Part shown: positions 15,262 to 23,667 of the stretch, piece by piece | How the letters are laid out: each line of letters starts with the position of its first letter | How positions within the stretch are numbered: position 1 is the first letter of the stretch | Source: Streptomyces soli | GTDB taxonomy: Bacteria > Actinomycetota > Actinomycetes > Streptomycetales > Streptomycetaceae | Assembly (NCBI RefSeq): GCF_003999195.1 | Contig: NZ_RJVR01000317.1 | Coordinates: 16,967 to 80,966 of the forward strand | DNA length: 64,000 nt | Reading direction: 5' to 3' | Program-made: the position numbers and the translations under genes | Notes under the pieces: generated by a model | Database searches by the model: none | What the model was told of the DNA's origin: nothing | Seen by the model: the letters and a program-made list of their open reading frames with translations, nothing else

Positions 15262-16398
15262 ATGAGCGACGAAGACGACCTGAGGGCACGGCGGTTCGCG
15301 GCGATACGCGCCTGCGACCGCGTGCTGTCGTACGGCAAGCCGCGGTCGATGGGCGACCACCTCGCACGGCTCTCGGCGTACGAGGGCCTGGACGGGCGCC
15401 CGGACATGTACGGCGACGGGGTCGTCGCCGAGCTGGAGCGCCGGGTCGCCGAGTTGCTCGGGACCGAAGCGGCGGCCTTCTTCCCCACCGGGACCATGGC
15501 CCAGCAGGCCGCCCTGCGCTGCTGGGCGGGGCGTACGGGCAACTCCACGGTCGCCCTGCACCCGCTCGCGCACCCCGAGATGCACGAGCGTGGCGCGCTG
15601 TCCGCGCTGAGCGGGCTGCGGACCGTGCACCCCACCACCGAGCGGCGCCTTCCGGACGCGGACGAGGTCCGCGACCTCGACGAGCCCTTCGGCACCCTGA
15701 TGCTCGAACTCCCGCTGCGCGACGCCGGGTTCATCCTGCCCACCTGGGAAGGCCTTACCGAGACGGTCGCCGCCGCCCGCGAGCGCGACGCCGTCGTCCA
15801 CTTCGACGGCGCCCGGCTTTGGGAGTGCCCGACGCACTTCGGCCGTTCCCTCCCCGAGATCGCCGCGCTCGCCGACAGCGTCTACGTCTCCTTCTACAAG
15901 TCCCTCGACGGCATCTCCGGCGCCTGCCTCGCCGCGTCCGCCGACCTGATCGCCGAGGCCAAGACCTGGCGGCACCGCTACGGCGGCCTCCTTTTCCAGC
16001 AGTGGCCCGCCGCCGTCGCCGCGCTCCACGGCCTCGATCACGAACTGCCCCGCCTGCCGGAGTACGTCGCTCACGCGAAGGTCGTCGCGGCGGCGCTGCG
16101 GGAGGGCCTGGCCGGAGCCGTGCCCTTCTTCCAGGTCCACCCGGAGACGCCGTACACCCACCAGTTCCAGGTCTGGCTGCCCTACCCGGCCGACGTGCTG
16201 GACGCGGCGTGCCTGCGGCAGGCGGAGGAGACCAAGTCCCAGGTCTTCGGCAGGTGGTTCGCCACGGAGGTGCCCGGCCTCTCGGCGACGGAGATGACGG
16301 TCGCGGCCTCCGCCCTGGAGTGGACGGCGTCGGACGTGACGGCGGGCGTGGCCGACTTCCTGGCGTTCGTCGGAGGGTCGGACAGGGCCGAGGCCTAG
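15262..16398 (+). CDS. Threonine aldolase / beta-eliminating lyase family PLP enzyme
   Basis: This 378-residue fold-type I PLP protein has a strand pattern leading to VVHFDGARLWECPTHFG (cofactor Asp) and the Schiff-base lysine in YVSFYKSLDGISGA, typical of low-specificity threonine aldolases. GTEAAAFFPTGTMAQQAAL is the cofactor-phosphate region. It probably cleaves beta-hydroxy amino acids to glycine and an aldehyde; the exact substrate is uncertain. The stop TAG at 16396-16398 touches the left inverted repeat of the element downstream, so the element abuts this gene's 3' end. Confidence 0.8.
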   Translation: MSDEDDLRARRFAAIRACDRVLSYGKPRSMGDHLARLSAYEGLDGRPDMYGDGVVAELERRVAELLGTEAAAFFPTGTMAQQAALRCWAGRTGNSTVALHPLAHPEMHERGALSALSGLRTVHPTTERRLPDADEVRDLDEPFGTLMLELPLRDAGFILPTWEGLTETVAAARERDAVVHFDGARLWECPTHFGRSLPEIAALADSVYVSFYKSLDGISGACLAASADLIAEAKTWRHRYGGLLFQQWPAAVAALHGLDHELPRLPEYVAHAKVVAAALREGLAGAVPFFQVHPETPYTHQFQVWLPYPADVLDAACLRQAEETKSQVFGRWFATEVPGLSATEMTVAASALEWTASDVTAGVADFLAFVGGSDRAEA

Positions 16399-16739
16399 AG
16401 GGCCTGTCCGGTCAATCTCCGCGGCGTCGCGTGCCTCCCCCAGCCTGGCGGCTGGGTGGGGGTCCTCCCCCTGGCTTCGCCGGGGGGACACCCACCGGTC
16501 GAAGGCTGGGGGCGTGCCCCCAGGCACCAGCACTCGCGGCGTTGCCAAAATGCCCTAGTAGCTCTCCCCCAGCCTTCGGCCGGGAGGTACCCCCACCCCC
16601 AAGCTCTCGACTTCGCTCGAGCAGGGGGGACCCCATCAAGGGCATCCCGGCGCCTGGCGATCGCAGGCGCCGCTGCGGACATCAGCCGCTGGCGCGGCGG
16701 GCCGCTCCTGCTCCCACGGAGATCGACCGGACAGGCCCT
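16399..16739. mobile_element. MITE-like non-coding element with 23-bp inverted terminal repeats
   Basis: The ends are inverted copies: AGGGCCTGTCCGGTCAATCT at 16399-16418 (continuing to 16421), matched on the opposite strand at 16717-16739 with one mismatch in 23. The motif CTAG occurs at 16395-16398 and 16738-16741, which would fit a CTAG-targeting IS5-type element (4-bp target duplication) if two bases at the left end are allowed. The interior has no gene. It is packed with GC-rich palindromes (for example TCCCCCAGCCTGGCGGCTGG near 16436, also present inverted in the accDA linker near 3306). The flanking genes both end in TAG codons at the borders. Confidence 0.7.
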
Positions 16740-17715
16740 AGGATCCGACCCGCAGCAGCAGCTTGCCCGTTGTCGTCCGGGTGTCCATCAGCCGGTGGGC
16801 CTCCGCCGCCTCGGCGAGCGGGAACTCCGCCGTGACCGGGAGCGTGACCGCGCCCTCGGCGACCGTGCGGAAGGCCCGGTCGGCGATTGCGCGCAGCGCC
16901 TGGGGCTCGGTCTGCGCAAGAGTGAGGATCGAGAAGCCGGCGACGGACACCGCGCCCGGGTAGAGCTCGGGCTGACCGACCTGCCAGGGGGCGGCGCCGC
17001 TCGCGTTGCCGTACGAGACGAGGCGGCCGAAGAGGGCGAGCGAGGCGAGGCTGCCGCGCAGGGTGTCGCCGCCGACCGGGTCGAGGGCGAGGTCGACGCC
17101 ACGGCCCCCGGTGGCGCGGCGGACGTCGTCCGGGAAGCCGTCGCCGGTGAAGAGCTGGTCGTAGCCGTACTTGAGCGCGTACTCGGCCTTGCCGGGACTG
17201 GACACGACCCCGTAGACCGCACCCGCGCCGGCCGCCTTGGCGAGCTGGCCGAGCACCGTGCCGACGCCCCCGGCCGCGCTTTGTACGAGCACCGTCTCGC
17301 CGGCGCGGAGGCGGCCGACCTCGTGCAGCAGGGCGTGCGCGGTGGGCAGGACGGTCGGCAAAGTCGCGCCGGTGCGCAGGTCCAGGCCGTCCGGGAGGGC
17401 GAAGACCGTGGAAGCGGCTGCCAGGACCACTTCCGCGTAGCCGTCGCCCTCCGTCAGTGCGGCGACCTCCTGGCCGGCCGCCAGCCCCTCCACCACGGCG
17501 CCCACCGCGCGGATCCGCCCGGAGACCTCCAGCCCGGGCCGGAAGGGCAGGGAGGGTACCCGGTAGCCGTTGGCGCGGGACTTGAGGTCGGCGAAGTTGA
17601 CCCCGGCGTACGCGACGTCGATCGTCACCTCCCCGGGCCCGGGCTCAGGGACGGGCGCCTCGACCACCGTCAGGACCTCGGGGCCGCCGTATTCACCGAT
17701 CTCGACCGCGCGCAT
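16738..17715 (-). CDS. NADPH:quinone oxidoreductase (QOR-type MDR)
   Basis: The 325-residue protein starts MRAVEIGEYGGPEVLTVVE, the canonical QOR N-terminus, with VNFADLKSRANGY, LPFRPGLEVSGRIRAVG, the Rossmann motif VQSAAGGVGTVLGQLAKAAGA, and the C-terminal TTTGKLLLRV. No structural or catalytic zinc cysteines are present. It reduces quinones or reactive carbonyls with NADPH. It is divergent from an ArsR-type regulator with duplicated operators between them, so it is probably that regulator's target. The start at 17715 has GGGGGTA upstream. The stop codon TAG overlaps the end of the MITE-like element. Confidence 0.87.
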   Translation of the reverse strand: MRAVEIGEYGGPEVLTVVEAPVPEPGPGEVTIDVAYAGVNFADLKSRANGYRVPSLPFRPGLEVSGRIRAVGAVVEGLAAGQEVAALTEGDGYAEVVLAAASTVFALPDGLDLRTGATLPTVLPTAHALLHEVGRLRAGETVLVQSAAGGVGTVLGQLAKAAGAGAVYGVVSSPGKAEYALKYGYDQLFTGDGFPDDVRRATGGRGVDLALDPVGGDTLRGSLASLALFGRLVSYGNASGAAPWQVGQPELYPGAVSVAGFSILTLAQTEPQALRAIADRAFRTVAEGAVTLPVTAEFPLAEAAEAHRLMDTRTTTGKLLLRVGS

Positions 17716-17728
17716 GGCACTACCCCCA

Positions 17729-17789
17729 GAGTGTTTAATGAAAAGCGAACACCTAGCGCTTTGGAGTGTACGGATCTCATCGAACACTC
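17729..17789. promoter_or_regulatory. Duplicated operator for the ArsR regulator
   Basis: Two copies of GAGTGT-N12-GAACAC stand in tandem, at 17729-17752 and 17764-17787 (the second extends to ACTC at 17789). They repeat at 35-bp spacing between the divergent oxidoreductase and ArsR genes. The dyad GTGT...ACAC fits a dimeric winged-helix repressor covering both promoters. Confidence 0.6.
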
Positions 17790-17821
17790 TGCAAGCAGAA
17801 ACCCCGGAAGGACCCCCGCCC

Positions 17822-18154
17822 GTGAGCCACCGGCCCGCGCCCGAGCACACCCACCCCGACGACGTACCCGTCCAGGCGGCCCTCGCCGCCCTCGCCGACC
17901 CCGTACGGCTGCGGCTTGTCCGGGAGCTGGCCCGGGCGGCCGACTGGGAGCGGGCCTGCGGCACCTTCGACGTGCCGGTCGGCAAGGCGGCGCTGAGCCA
18001 CCACTTCGCCGTGCTGCGCTCCTCGGGGCTGATCGAGCAGCGCGACCTCGGCGCCAGGCGCGTCAACCGCCTGCGCCGCGCCGAGTTCGACGCCCGCTTC
18101 CCCGGCCTGCTCGACCTCGTGCTCGGCGAGGACCAGGGCACTTCCGGGGACTAG
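17822..18154 (+). CDS. ArsR-family transcriptional regulator
   Basis: The 110-residue winged helix-turn-helix protein has the ArsR pattern ALAALADPVRLRLVRELARA, a recognition region VGKAALSHHFAVLRSSGLIEQRDLGARRVNRLRRAEF, and a short C-terminus. No metal-site cysteine pair is visible (the only Cys is in ERACGTFDV), so it may sense quinones or electrophiles rather than metals. The GTG at 17822 follows GGAAGGA. It is divergent from the quinone oxidoreductase, probably its target. Its TAG stop lies in a CTAG that also gives the stop of the convergent response regulator. Confidence 0.87.
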   Translation: MSHRPAPEHTHPDDVPVQAALAALADPVRLRLVRELARAADWERACGTFDVPVGKAALSHHFAVLRSSGLIEQRDLGARRVNRLRRAEFDARFPGLLDLVLGEDQGTSGD

Positions 18155-18837
18155 ACGCCGCTGCTGCCGGCCCGCACCAGCCCGGTCTCGTACGCCAGCA
18201 CCACCGCCTGTACCCGGTCGCGCAGGTCGAGCTTGGTGAGGATGCGGCCGACGTGGGTCTTCACGGTCGCCTCGGACAGCACCAGCTTCCGCGCGATCTC
18301 GCCGTTGGACAGGCCCTGGGCGACCAGCAGCAGCACCTCGCGCTCACGCTCGGTGAGCCGGTCGATGCCTTCCGCGCCGGGCTGGACGGCGGTGCTCGGC
18401 AGCATGGGGGTGAAGCGGTCGAGGAGGCGGCGGGTGGTGCTGGGGGCGACGACGGCGTCGCCGCTGTGGACGGCCCGGATCGCGCCGAGCAGCTCGCTGG
18501 GCGGCACGTCCTTGAGCATGAAGCCGCTGGCGCCCGCCTTGAGGGCGGAGAAGGCGTACTCGTCGAGATCGAAGGTGGTCAGGATCAGCACGCGCGGGCC
18601 ACCCTCCCGCTCCGCCGCGTCGCCGCAGATCTTCCGGGTCGCCTCGACGCCGTCCATCTTCGGCATGCGTACGTCCATCAGCACCACGTCCACCTTGGTG
18701 GCCCGCAGCACCTCCAGGGCCTCCGCGCCGTCGCCCGCTTCGGCGACGACCTCCATGTCGGGCTGAGCCTGCAGCACCATGCGGAAGCCGGTGCGCAGCA
18801 GTGCCTGGTCGTCGACGAGCATTACGCGGATCGCCAT
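18151..18837 (-). CDS. NarL/LuxR-family response regulator
   Basis: The 228-residue regulator has a receiver domain (RVMLVDDQALLRTGF, phospho-acceptor Asp in VVLMDVRMPKMDG about residue 54, conserved Lys in GFMLKDVPP) and a C-terminal LuxR-type DNA-binding domain (LTEREREVLLLVAQGLSNGEIARKL...TVKTHV). It is activated by phosphotransfer from the histidine kinase encoded 28 bp upstream. The start at 18837 is the first with the intact N-terminal strand. The target genes are unknown. The stop overlaps the arsR stop in a shared CTAG. Confidence 0.92.
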   Translation of the reverse strand: MAIRVMLVDDQALLRTGFRMVLQAQPDMEVVAEAGDGAEALEVLRATKVDVVLMDVRMPKMDGVEATRKICGDAAEREGGPRVLILTTFDLDEYAFSALKAGASGFMLKDVPPSELLGAIRAVHSGDAVVAPSTTRRLLDRFTPMLPSTAVQPGAEGIDRLTEREREVLLLVAQGLSNGEIARKLVLSEATVKTHVGRILTKLDLRDRVQAVVLAYETGLVRAGSSGV

Positions 18838-18865
18838 GGGTGTCAGGTCCTCTTTCTCTAGCGCT

Positions 18866-20068
18866 CTAGCGGGTGGTCTTGATGGGCAGTACGGCACTGA
18901 TCCGGAAGCCGCCGCCCGGCCGCGGTCCCGCGTCGAGGGTGCCGCTGACCATGCCGATCCGCTCACGCATGCCGATCAGGCCCTGGCCGAGGCCGTCCTC
19001 GCCGCCCTCCTCGTACAGCTCGTGCTGGGCGCCGCGTCCGTCGTCCTCGATGAGCAGGGCCAGTTCGTGTTCGCCGAAGCCGATCCGTACGCTCGCGCTC
19101 ACCTCGGGGCCGCCGTGCTTGCGGGTGTTGGTCAGCGCCTCCTGCACGATGCGGTACGCCGTCAGCTCGACCCCGCTCGGCAGCGGGCGCGACTCGCCCG
19201 CCACCTCGAACCGCACCGGAAGCCCGGCCCCCCGGACCTGCTCGATGAGGTCGGAGAGCTCGTCGACGCCGGGCTGCGGGACGTACTCACCGCCCGCGTC
19301 GTCGCTCGAGCGCAGCAGCCCGAGCAGCCGGCGCATCTCGGCCAGCGCCTGCCGTCCGGTCGACGAGATGGTCTCCAGCGCCTGCTTGGCCTGCTCCGGC
19401 GAGGCGTCCAGGACATAGGCGGCGCCGTCCGCCTGCACCACCATCACGGAGACGTTGTGGGCGACGACGTCATGCAGCTCGCGGGCGATACGGGCCCGCT
19501 CGGCCGCCACCGCGGCCTTGGACTGCGCCTCGCGCTCCCGCTGGAGCCGGGCGGCACGCTCCTCCAGCTGGGCGTAGTAGGCGCGCCGGGTGCGCAGGCT
19601 GTCGCCGATGACCCAGGCGAGGGCGAAGGGGATGGTCAGGAAGACCATGGAGATGAGGTTGCCCCAGTGGTCCTCGTGACTGCCGGGCCAGCGCAGCGTG
19701 GCGATGGGCGAGGCGCACAGGCCGCCGACGAGCGCGAGCCGGGAGGCCCAGCCGGGGCCGTTCGAGGCGACCGTGTAGATGATCACCAGCATGGCGAAGT
19801 CGGCCGGGTTGACCTGGACATTAGTGGCGATCTGGGCCAGGCCCGCGGCTATCGCGAGCAGCAGCATCCGCTCCGGTGCCCGGCGGCGCAGCGCGACGGC
19901 GACGGAAAGGGCGAGGGCGGTCGTCGCGGCCGCCGTGAGATGGCGCCCCTCCGAGGCGATCCACAGGCAGGAGAATCCGAGCAGCACGAAAGCCCAGAAG
20001 GTGTCGACACCGGTCGGATGCCTGCGGAGGAAGTCGTAGAGGCGCTGCACGTCACCCAGCGTATGCAC
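18866..20068 (-). CDS. NarL-type sensor histidine kinase
   Basis: This 400-residue membrane kinase has about five to six N-terminal hydrophobic helices (residues about 20-165) with very short loops. A coiled region rich in Glu/Arg follows, then HisKA_3 with the phospho-His in ARIARELHDVVAHNVSVMVVQ, and a GHKL ATPase with TNTRKHGG and IEDDGRGAQ. With no large extracellular domain it probably senses membrane or intracellular signals. The partner response regulator is immediately downstream. The GTG at 20068 is the likely start; a second in-frame GTG lies 18 bp downstream. Confidence 0.9.
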   Translation of the reverse strand: MHTLGDVQRLYDFLRRHPTGVDTFWAFVLLGFSCLWIASEGRHLTAAATTALALSVAVALRRRAPERMLLLAIAAGLAQIATNVQVNPADFAMLVIIYTVASNGPGWASRLALVGGLCASPIATLRWPGSHEDHWGNLISMVFLTIPFALAWVIGDSLRTRRAYYAQLEERAARLQREREAQSKAAVAAERARIARELHDVVAHNVSVMVVQADGAAYVLDASPEQAKQALETISSTGRQALAEMRRLLGLLRSSDDAGGEYVPQPGVDELSDLIEQVRGAGLPVRFEVAGESRPLPSGVELTAYRIVQEALTNTRKHGGPEVSASVRIGFGEHELALLIEDDGRGAQHELYEEGGEDGLGQGLIGMRERIGMVSGTLDAGPRPGGGFRISAVLPIKTTR

Positions 20069-20141
20069 GCCACCCTCGTCGGGGAGTCAGTCGGCAGAGC
20101 GATCTGTCCTACTCCGCAGGGTGGAGCCCGGTGGGCGGCCG

Positions 20142-21761
20142 TCAGCCCGCGCGGCGGTGGTTGCGGTTGCCGGAGCGGGAGCGCTTCTCCAGGTACATGC
20201 GCTGGTCGGCGGATTGCAGGACCTGTTCGGCGGTCATGCCGCAGCCGGCCCAGCCGATGCCGAAGCTGGCGCCGACCCGGACCGCCCGGCCCTCGACGCG
20301 GATCGGCGGGATGATGGCGTTGCGCAGGCGTTCCGCGAGGTCGGCGGCGTCGTCGCGGGCCAGCCCGTCGGCCAGGACGACGAACTCGTCGCCGCCGAGC
20401 CGGGCGACGGTGTCGCCGTCGCGCACGACGCTGGTGAGCCGCCGGGCGACCTCGATGAGGACGGCGTCGCCAGTGTGGTGGCCGAAGCGGTCGTTGATGG
20501 ACTTGAAGCCGTCCAGGTCGCAGAAGAGCACGGCCAGGCCCTTGCCCGCGACGGCGTCGCCCTCGGGGGCGATGGTGTGGGTGTGGTGGTCGTAGCCGAC
20601 CAGCGGGGCCGCGCTCTCCTCGGGCCCGTAGCCGTAGCTGTACGCGTCGGCGTGCAGGGCGGCGCCGTTGTGGTGCGGCCGGTCGCAGAGCTTGCCGGAG
20701 AGCCGGGCGCGCAGCTCGGCGCTGTTGGGCAGGCCGGTCAGCGAGTCGTGGCTGGCACGGTGGGCGAGGGCCAGCTCGCGGCTCTTGCGCTCCTCGATGT
20801 CCTCGACGTGGGTGAGCAGGAAGCGCGGCCCGTCGGTGGTGTCGGCGACCACCGAATTGCGCAGCGAGACCCACAGGTGCGTACCGTCGCGCCGCGACAG
20901 GCGCAGTTCGGCCCGGCCGCCCTCGGCGCTGGTGCGCAGCAGGACGCCGACGTCCTCCGGATGGACGAGGTCGGAGAAGGAGTAGCGGCGCATGATCGCC
21001 GCGGGCCGCCCGAGCAGCCGGCAGAGGGCGTCGTTGGCGCGTACGACCCTGCCGTGCTGGTCGCCGCCCATCTCGGCGATGGCCATGCCGCTGGGGGCGT
21101 ACTCGAAGGCCTGCCGGAAGCTCTCCTCGCTGGCGCGCAGGGCCTGTTGCTCCCGCTCCAGGCGGACCAGGGCGCGCTGCATATTTGCACGTAGACGCGC
21201 GTTGCTGATGGCGATGGCGGCCTGGAAGGCGTACATCTGCAGGGCTTCACAGGCCCAGGGGCCGGGGTGGCGGCCGTTGACGGGTTTGTCGACGGAGATG
21301 ACGCCGATCAGCTCGCCGCCGCCGGCGGGGGAGGCGTACATCGGCGCGTAGAGCCGGTCGTCGGGGTGCCACTCGTCGGGGAACCGCGGCGGGGGGCCTT
21401 CAGTGTGCCAGGTGGGGACGTCGTCGCCGTCCAGGACCCAGCCCTCGGTGTGGGGTATGAAGCGGAGCATGCCCCAGTGCTGGGCCATGTTCAGGCGGCG
21501 GTCCCAGGACGCGCGGCTGCCGACCCGGCCGGCCAGCAGGGTTTCGGCGGCGGCACTGCCGGAGAAGGCGGCGACGACCAGGTCACCGTCCTGGCGGACC
21601 AGGTTGACGGCGGCGAGCTCGAAGCCGAGGCCCTTGACGACGCCGTCGGTGACGGCCTGCAGGGTGTCGGCCAGACTGCGCGCGGTATTCAGCTCCGCCA
21701 CGACCTGGTGCACTTGGCGCAGGGTGGCGAGTTGGACGTATGGCTCCGACTCGGTGCCCAT
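20142..21761 (-). CDS. cdgB: GAF-PAS-GGDEF diguanylate cyclase, CdgB-like
   Basis: The 539-residue protein has three domains. These are GAF (about 20-180, with VNLVRQDGDLVVAAF and ELIGVISVDKPVNG), PAS-PAC (about 215-335, ESFRQAFEYAPSGMAIAEM to LLTHVEDIEERKSRELALAHRA), and GGDEF with the intact active site ARLGGDEFVVLADG (about 465). It lacks an EAL domain, so it should make c-di-GMP, the signal that controls Streptomyces development through BldD. Architecture and N-terminus match CdgB as I know it; the symbol is tentative. The start at 21761 follows GGGGAGA. The long upstream region carries a near-perfect CRP-type site. Confidence 0.85.
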   Translation of the reverse strand: MGTESEPYVQLATLRQVHQVVAELNTARSLADTLQAVTDGVVKGLGFELAAVNLVRQDGDLVVAAFSGSAAAETLLAGRVGSRASWDRRLNMAQHWGMLRFIPHTEGWVLDGDDVPTWHTEGPPPRFPDEWHPDDRLYAPMYASPAGGGELIGVISVDKPVNGRHPGPWACEALQMYAFQAAIAISNARLRANMQRALVRLEREQQALRASEESFRQAFEYAPSGMAIAEMGGDQHGRVVRANDALCRLLGRPAAIMRRYSFSDLVHPEDVGVLLRTSAEGGRAELRLSRRDGTHLWVSLRNSVVADTTDGPRFLLTHVEDIEERKSRELALAHRASHDSLTGLPNSAELRARLSGKLCDRPHHNGAALHADAYSYGYGPEESAAPLVGYDHHTHTIAPEGDAVAGKGLAVLFCDLDGFKSINDRFGHHTGDAVLIEVARRLTSVVRDGDTVARLGGDEFVVLADGLARDDAADLAERLRNAIIPPIRVEGRAVRVGASFGIGWAGCGMTAEQVLQSADQRMYLEKRSRSGNRNHRRAG

Positions 21762-22108
21762 CGCTCTCCCCGAGCCCTCGACAACAACTCCTGAGACTGC
21801 TTGTGACGCTGATTGCCTGCTTGGCTTCCGATTTCCCGTCGCAACTGAATCACAGCGAGCAGTTCGGCCGGTACACAGGGTCAACAATTCATGCCTCTTG
21901 TGACTCAAGTCACAGGAGTTTGTCAGATCTTGACTACGGACGGTATAGCTTTGCGGATCGATGTCTTCACGTGTTGAACACGATTGATCGGTTCTGACAG
22001 GTCATGTGAAGCCCCTGTGATGAGCGGCTGGTCCTAGGACTCCCGGGGTCCGCTTCTCGGTCCCGGGCCCGATGCGGCTGCGGACAGGGCCCGGCTAGCG
22101 TTCCCGGC
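21762..22108. promoter_or_regulatory. Divergent intergenic region between cdgB-like gene and flavin reductase
   Basis: This 347-bp region is unusually AT-rich for the window and has no gene. It contains TGTGACTCAAGTCACA at 21899-21914, an exact TGTGA-N6-TCACA CRP/FNR-type palindrome, and CGTGTTGAACACG at 21970-21982, a perfect 13-bp palindrome. I could not place promoters with confidence. Confidence 0.6.
21899..21914. promoter_or_regulatory. CRP-family binding site
   Basis: TGTGA-N6-TCACA with arms extended to 7 bp (TGTGACT/AGTCACA). It is centred about 145 bp upstream of the cdgB-like start and 200 bp upstream of the flavin reductase. Streptomyces has a CRP homologue that controls development and antibiotic genes; binding here is inferred. 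Confidence 0.6.
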
Positions 22109-22642
22109 GTGCATCCTGAGACCGTGGCCCAGCCCGTTGAAGTCGACCCCGAAGCCTTTCGCGCCGCGATGTCCCGCCTCGCGGCCGGCGTCGTCCTGGT
22201 GAGCGCGCACGACCCCGAGGAGGGTCCGCGCGGCGAGGACGTCGGGATGACGGCGACCGCCTTCATGTCCGTGTCACTCGAACCCCCGCTGGTGCTGATC
22301 AGCCTGCGCGAAGACTCCCGCATGGACGAGCTGATGGAACGCCAGAGCCGCTGGGCGGTGTCCGTACTCAGCGAGAGCCAGCGGCACATCGCCGGGCGCT
22401 TCGCGATGCGCGGCCGCATCAGCGACCGGCTGCTCTTCGAGGACGTGGCGTACTACCGGGGCGAGAAGTCCGGTGCGCCGATACTCGGCGGCGCACTGGC
22501 CGTCCTGGAGTGCGAGACCGAGCAACGGCTGCCGGCCGGGGACCACACGCTGGTCATCGGCCGCGTACTGACCGCCCGCACCCCCAGCGCCGACGGCGGC
22601 CCGCTGCTCTACTTCCGCGGGCGGTACCGCTTCCTGGCCTGA
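22109..22642 (+). CDS. Flavin reductase-like FMN-binding protein
   Basis: The 177-residue product has the split-barrel flavin reductase fold: FRAAMSRLAAGVVLVSA, DVGMTATAFMSVSLEPPLVLISLRE, SVLSESQRHIAGRFAMRG and LLYFRGRYRFLA. Such proteins supply reduced FMN to two-component monooxygenases. The GTG at 22109 has no ribosome-binding site; a TAGCGT box 12 nt upstream suggests a leaderless transcript. No partner oxygenase is adjacent. Confidence 0.85.
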   Translation: MHPETVAQPVEVDPEAFRAAMSRLAAGVVLVSAHDPEEGPRGEDVGMTATAFMSVSLEPPLVLISLREDSRMDELMERQSRWAVSVLSESQRHIAGRFAMRGRISDRLLFEDVAYYRGEKSGAPILGGALAVLECETEQRLPAGDHTLVIGRVLTARTPSADGGPLLYFRGRYRFLA

Positions 22643-22731
22643 ACGCCCGGCAGAGGGCAGGAAACACTCCCGTAGCATGAAGCCGTACGTCCGGTACCCC
22701 GCGAGGACTGGAACGGAAGGCCAACACAAGC

Positions 22732-23667
22732 GTGAACGCGTCACACAACCCGGGGCAGATGCCCCTCAGGGCCGAGGGAGCAGGCGCGCGCCCAGCGCGC
22801 CTCACCGTCGGCGTCGTCGGCACGGGCCGGGTCGGCCCCGCGCTCGCCGCCGCCCTGCAACTCGCCGGGCACCAGCCGGTAGCCGCCTCAGGCGTCTCCG
22901 ACGCCTCCCGCCGCCGCGCGGCCGAACTCCTGCCCGGCGTCCCCCTGGTCGAGCCCGACCAGGTCCTCGCTCGCGCCGAGCTGGTGCTGCTCACGGTGCC
23001 CGACGACGCCCTCCCCGGCCTGGTCGCCGGGCTCGCCGAGACCGGCGCCGTACGGCCCGGCCAGCTCCTCGTCCACACCTCCGGCCGGCACGGGACCGGG
23101 GTGCTCGACCCCGCGCGCCGGGCCGGGGCCCTGCCGCTGGCCCTGCACCCGGCGATGACCTTCACCGGCACGTCGGTGGACGTCCAGCGGCTCGTGGGGT
23201 GCTCCTTCGGCGTGACGGCGCCCGATGAGCTGCGGATGGCCGCCGAGGCCCTGGTCATCGAGATGGGCGGCGAGCCCGAATGGATCGAGGAATCCGCCCG
23301 CCCGCTCTACCACGCCGGCCTCGCCATCGGCGCGAACCACCTGGTCACCCTGGTCGCCCAGTCCATGGAGCTGCTCCGCGCCGCCGGCGTCACGGAACCC
23401 GGCCGTATGCTCGGCCCGCTGCTCGGCGCCGCCCTCGACAACGCCCTGCGCTCCGGCGACGCGGCGCTGACGGGCCCGGTGGCGCGCGGCGACGCGGGCA
23501 CCGTCGCCGCCCATCTGGACGAGCTGCGCAAGCACTCACCGCAGGCCGTCGCCTCCTACCTGGCAATGGCCCGCGCCACCGCCGACCGAGCCCTTGCCAA
23601 CGGCATGCTCAAGCCGGAACTGGCCGAGCCACTGCTCGACGTCCTGGCCGATGGAGGGGAACGATGA
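22732..23667 (+). CDS. Rossmann-like / DUF2520 oxidoreductase-like protein
   Basis: The 311-residue protein has an N-terminal NAD(P)-binding motif VGVVGTGRVGPALAAALQLAGH (about 26-45) and the all-helical DUF2520 C-terminal domain (LHPAMTFTGTSVDVQRLVGCSFGV, then LAIGANHLVTLVAQ). This resembles the architecture of ketopantoate reductase and related 6-phosphogluconate-dehydrogenase-fold enzymes. Its stop overlaps the panC start (ATGA), so it heads the pantothenate/NAD operon. A role as an alternative ketopantoate reductase is inference from context; function is not established for this family as I know it. Confidence 0.82.
   Translation: MNASHNPGQMPLRAEGAGARPARLTVGVVGTGRVGPALAAALQLAGHQPVAASGVSDASRRRAAELLPGVPLVEPDQVLARAELVLLTVPDDALPGLVAGLAETGAVRPGQLLVHTSGRHGTGVLDPARRAGALPLALHPAMTFTGTSVDVQRLVGCSFGVTAPDELRMAAEALVIEMGGEPEWIEESARPLYHAGLAIGANHLVTLVAQSMELLRAAGVTEPGRMLGPLLGAALDNALRSGDAALTGPVARGDAGTVAAHLDELRKHSPQAVASYLAMARATADRALANGMLKPELAEPLLDVLADGGER

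Noticed and set aside
16399..16739. A transposase gene inside the element
   Set aside because: No open frame resembling a transposase; the content is palindromic repeats.
21899..21914. BldD box at the cdgB-like promoter
   Set aside because: Half-site spacing is one base short of the BldD pattern I know; it matches the CRP-type TGTGA-N6-TCACA better.
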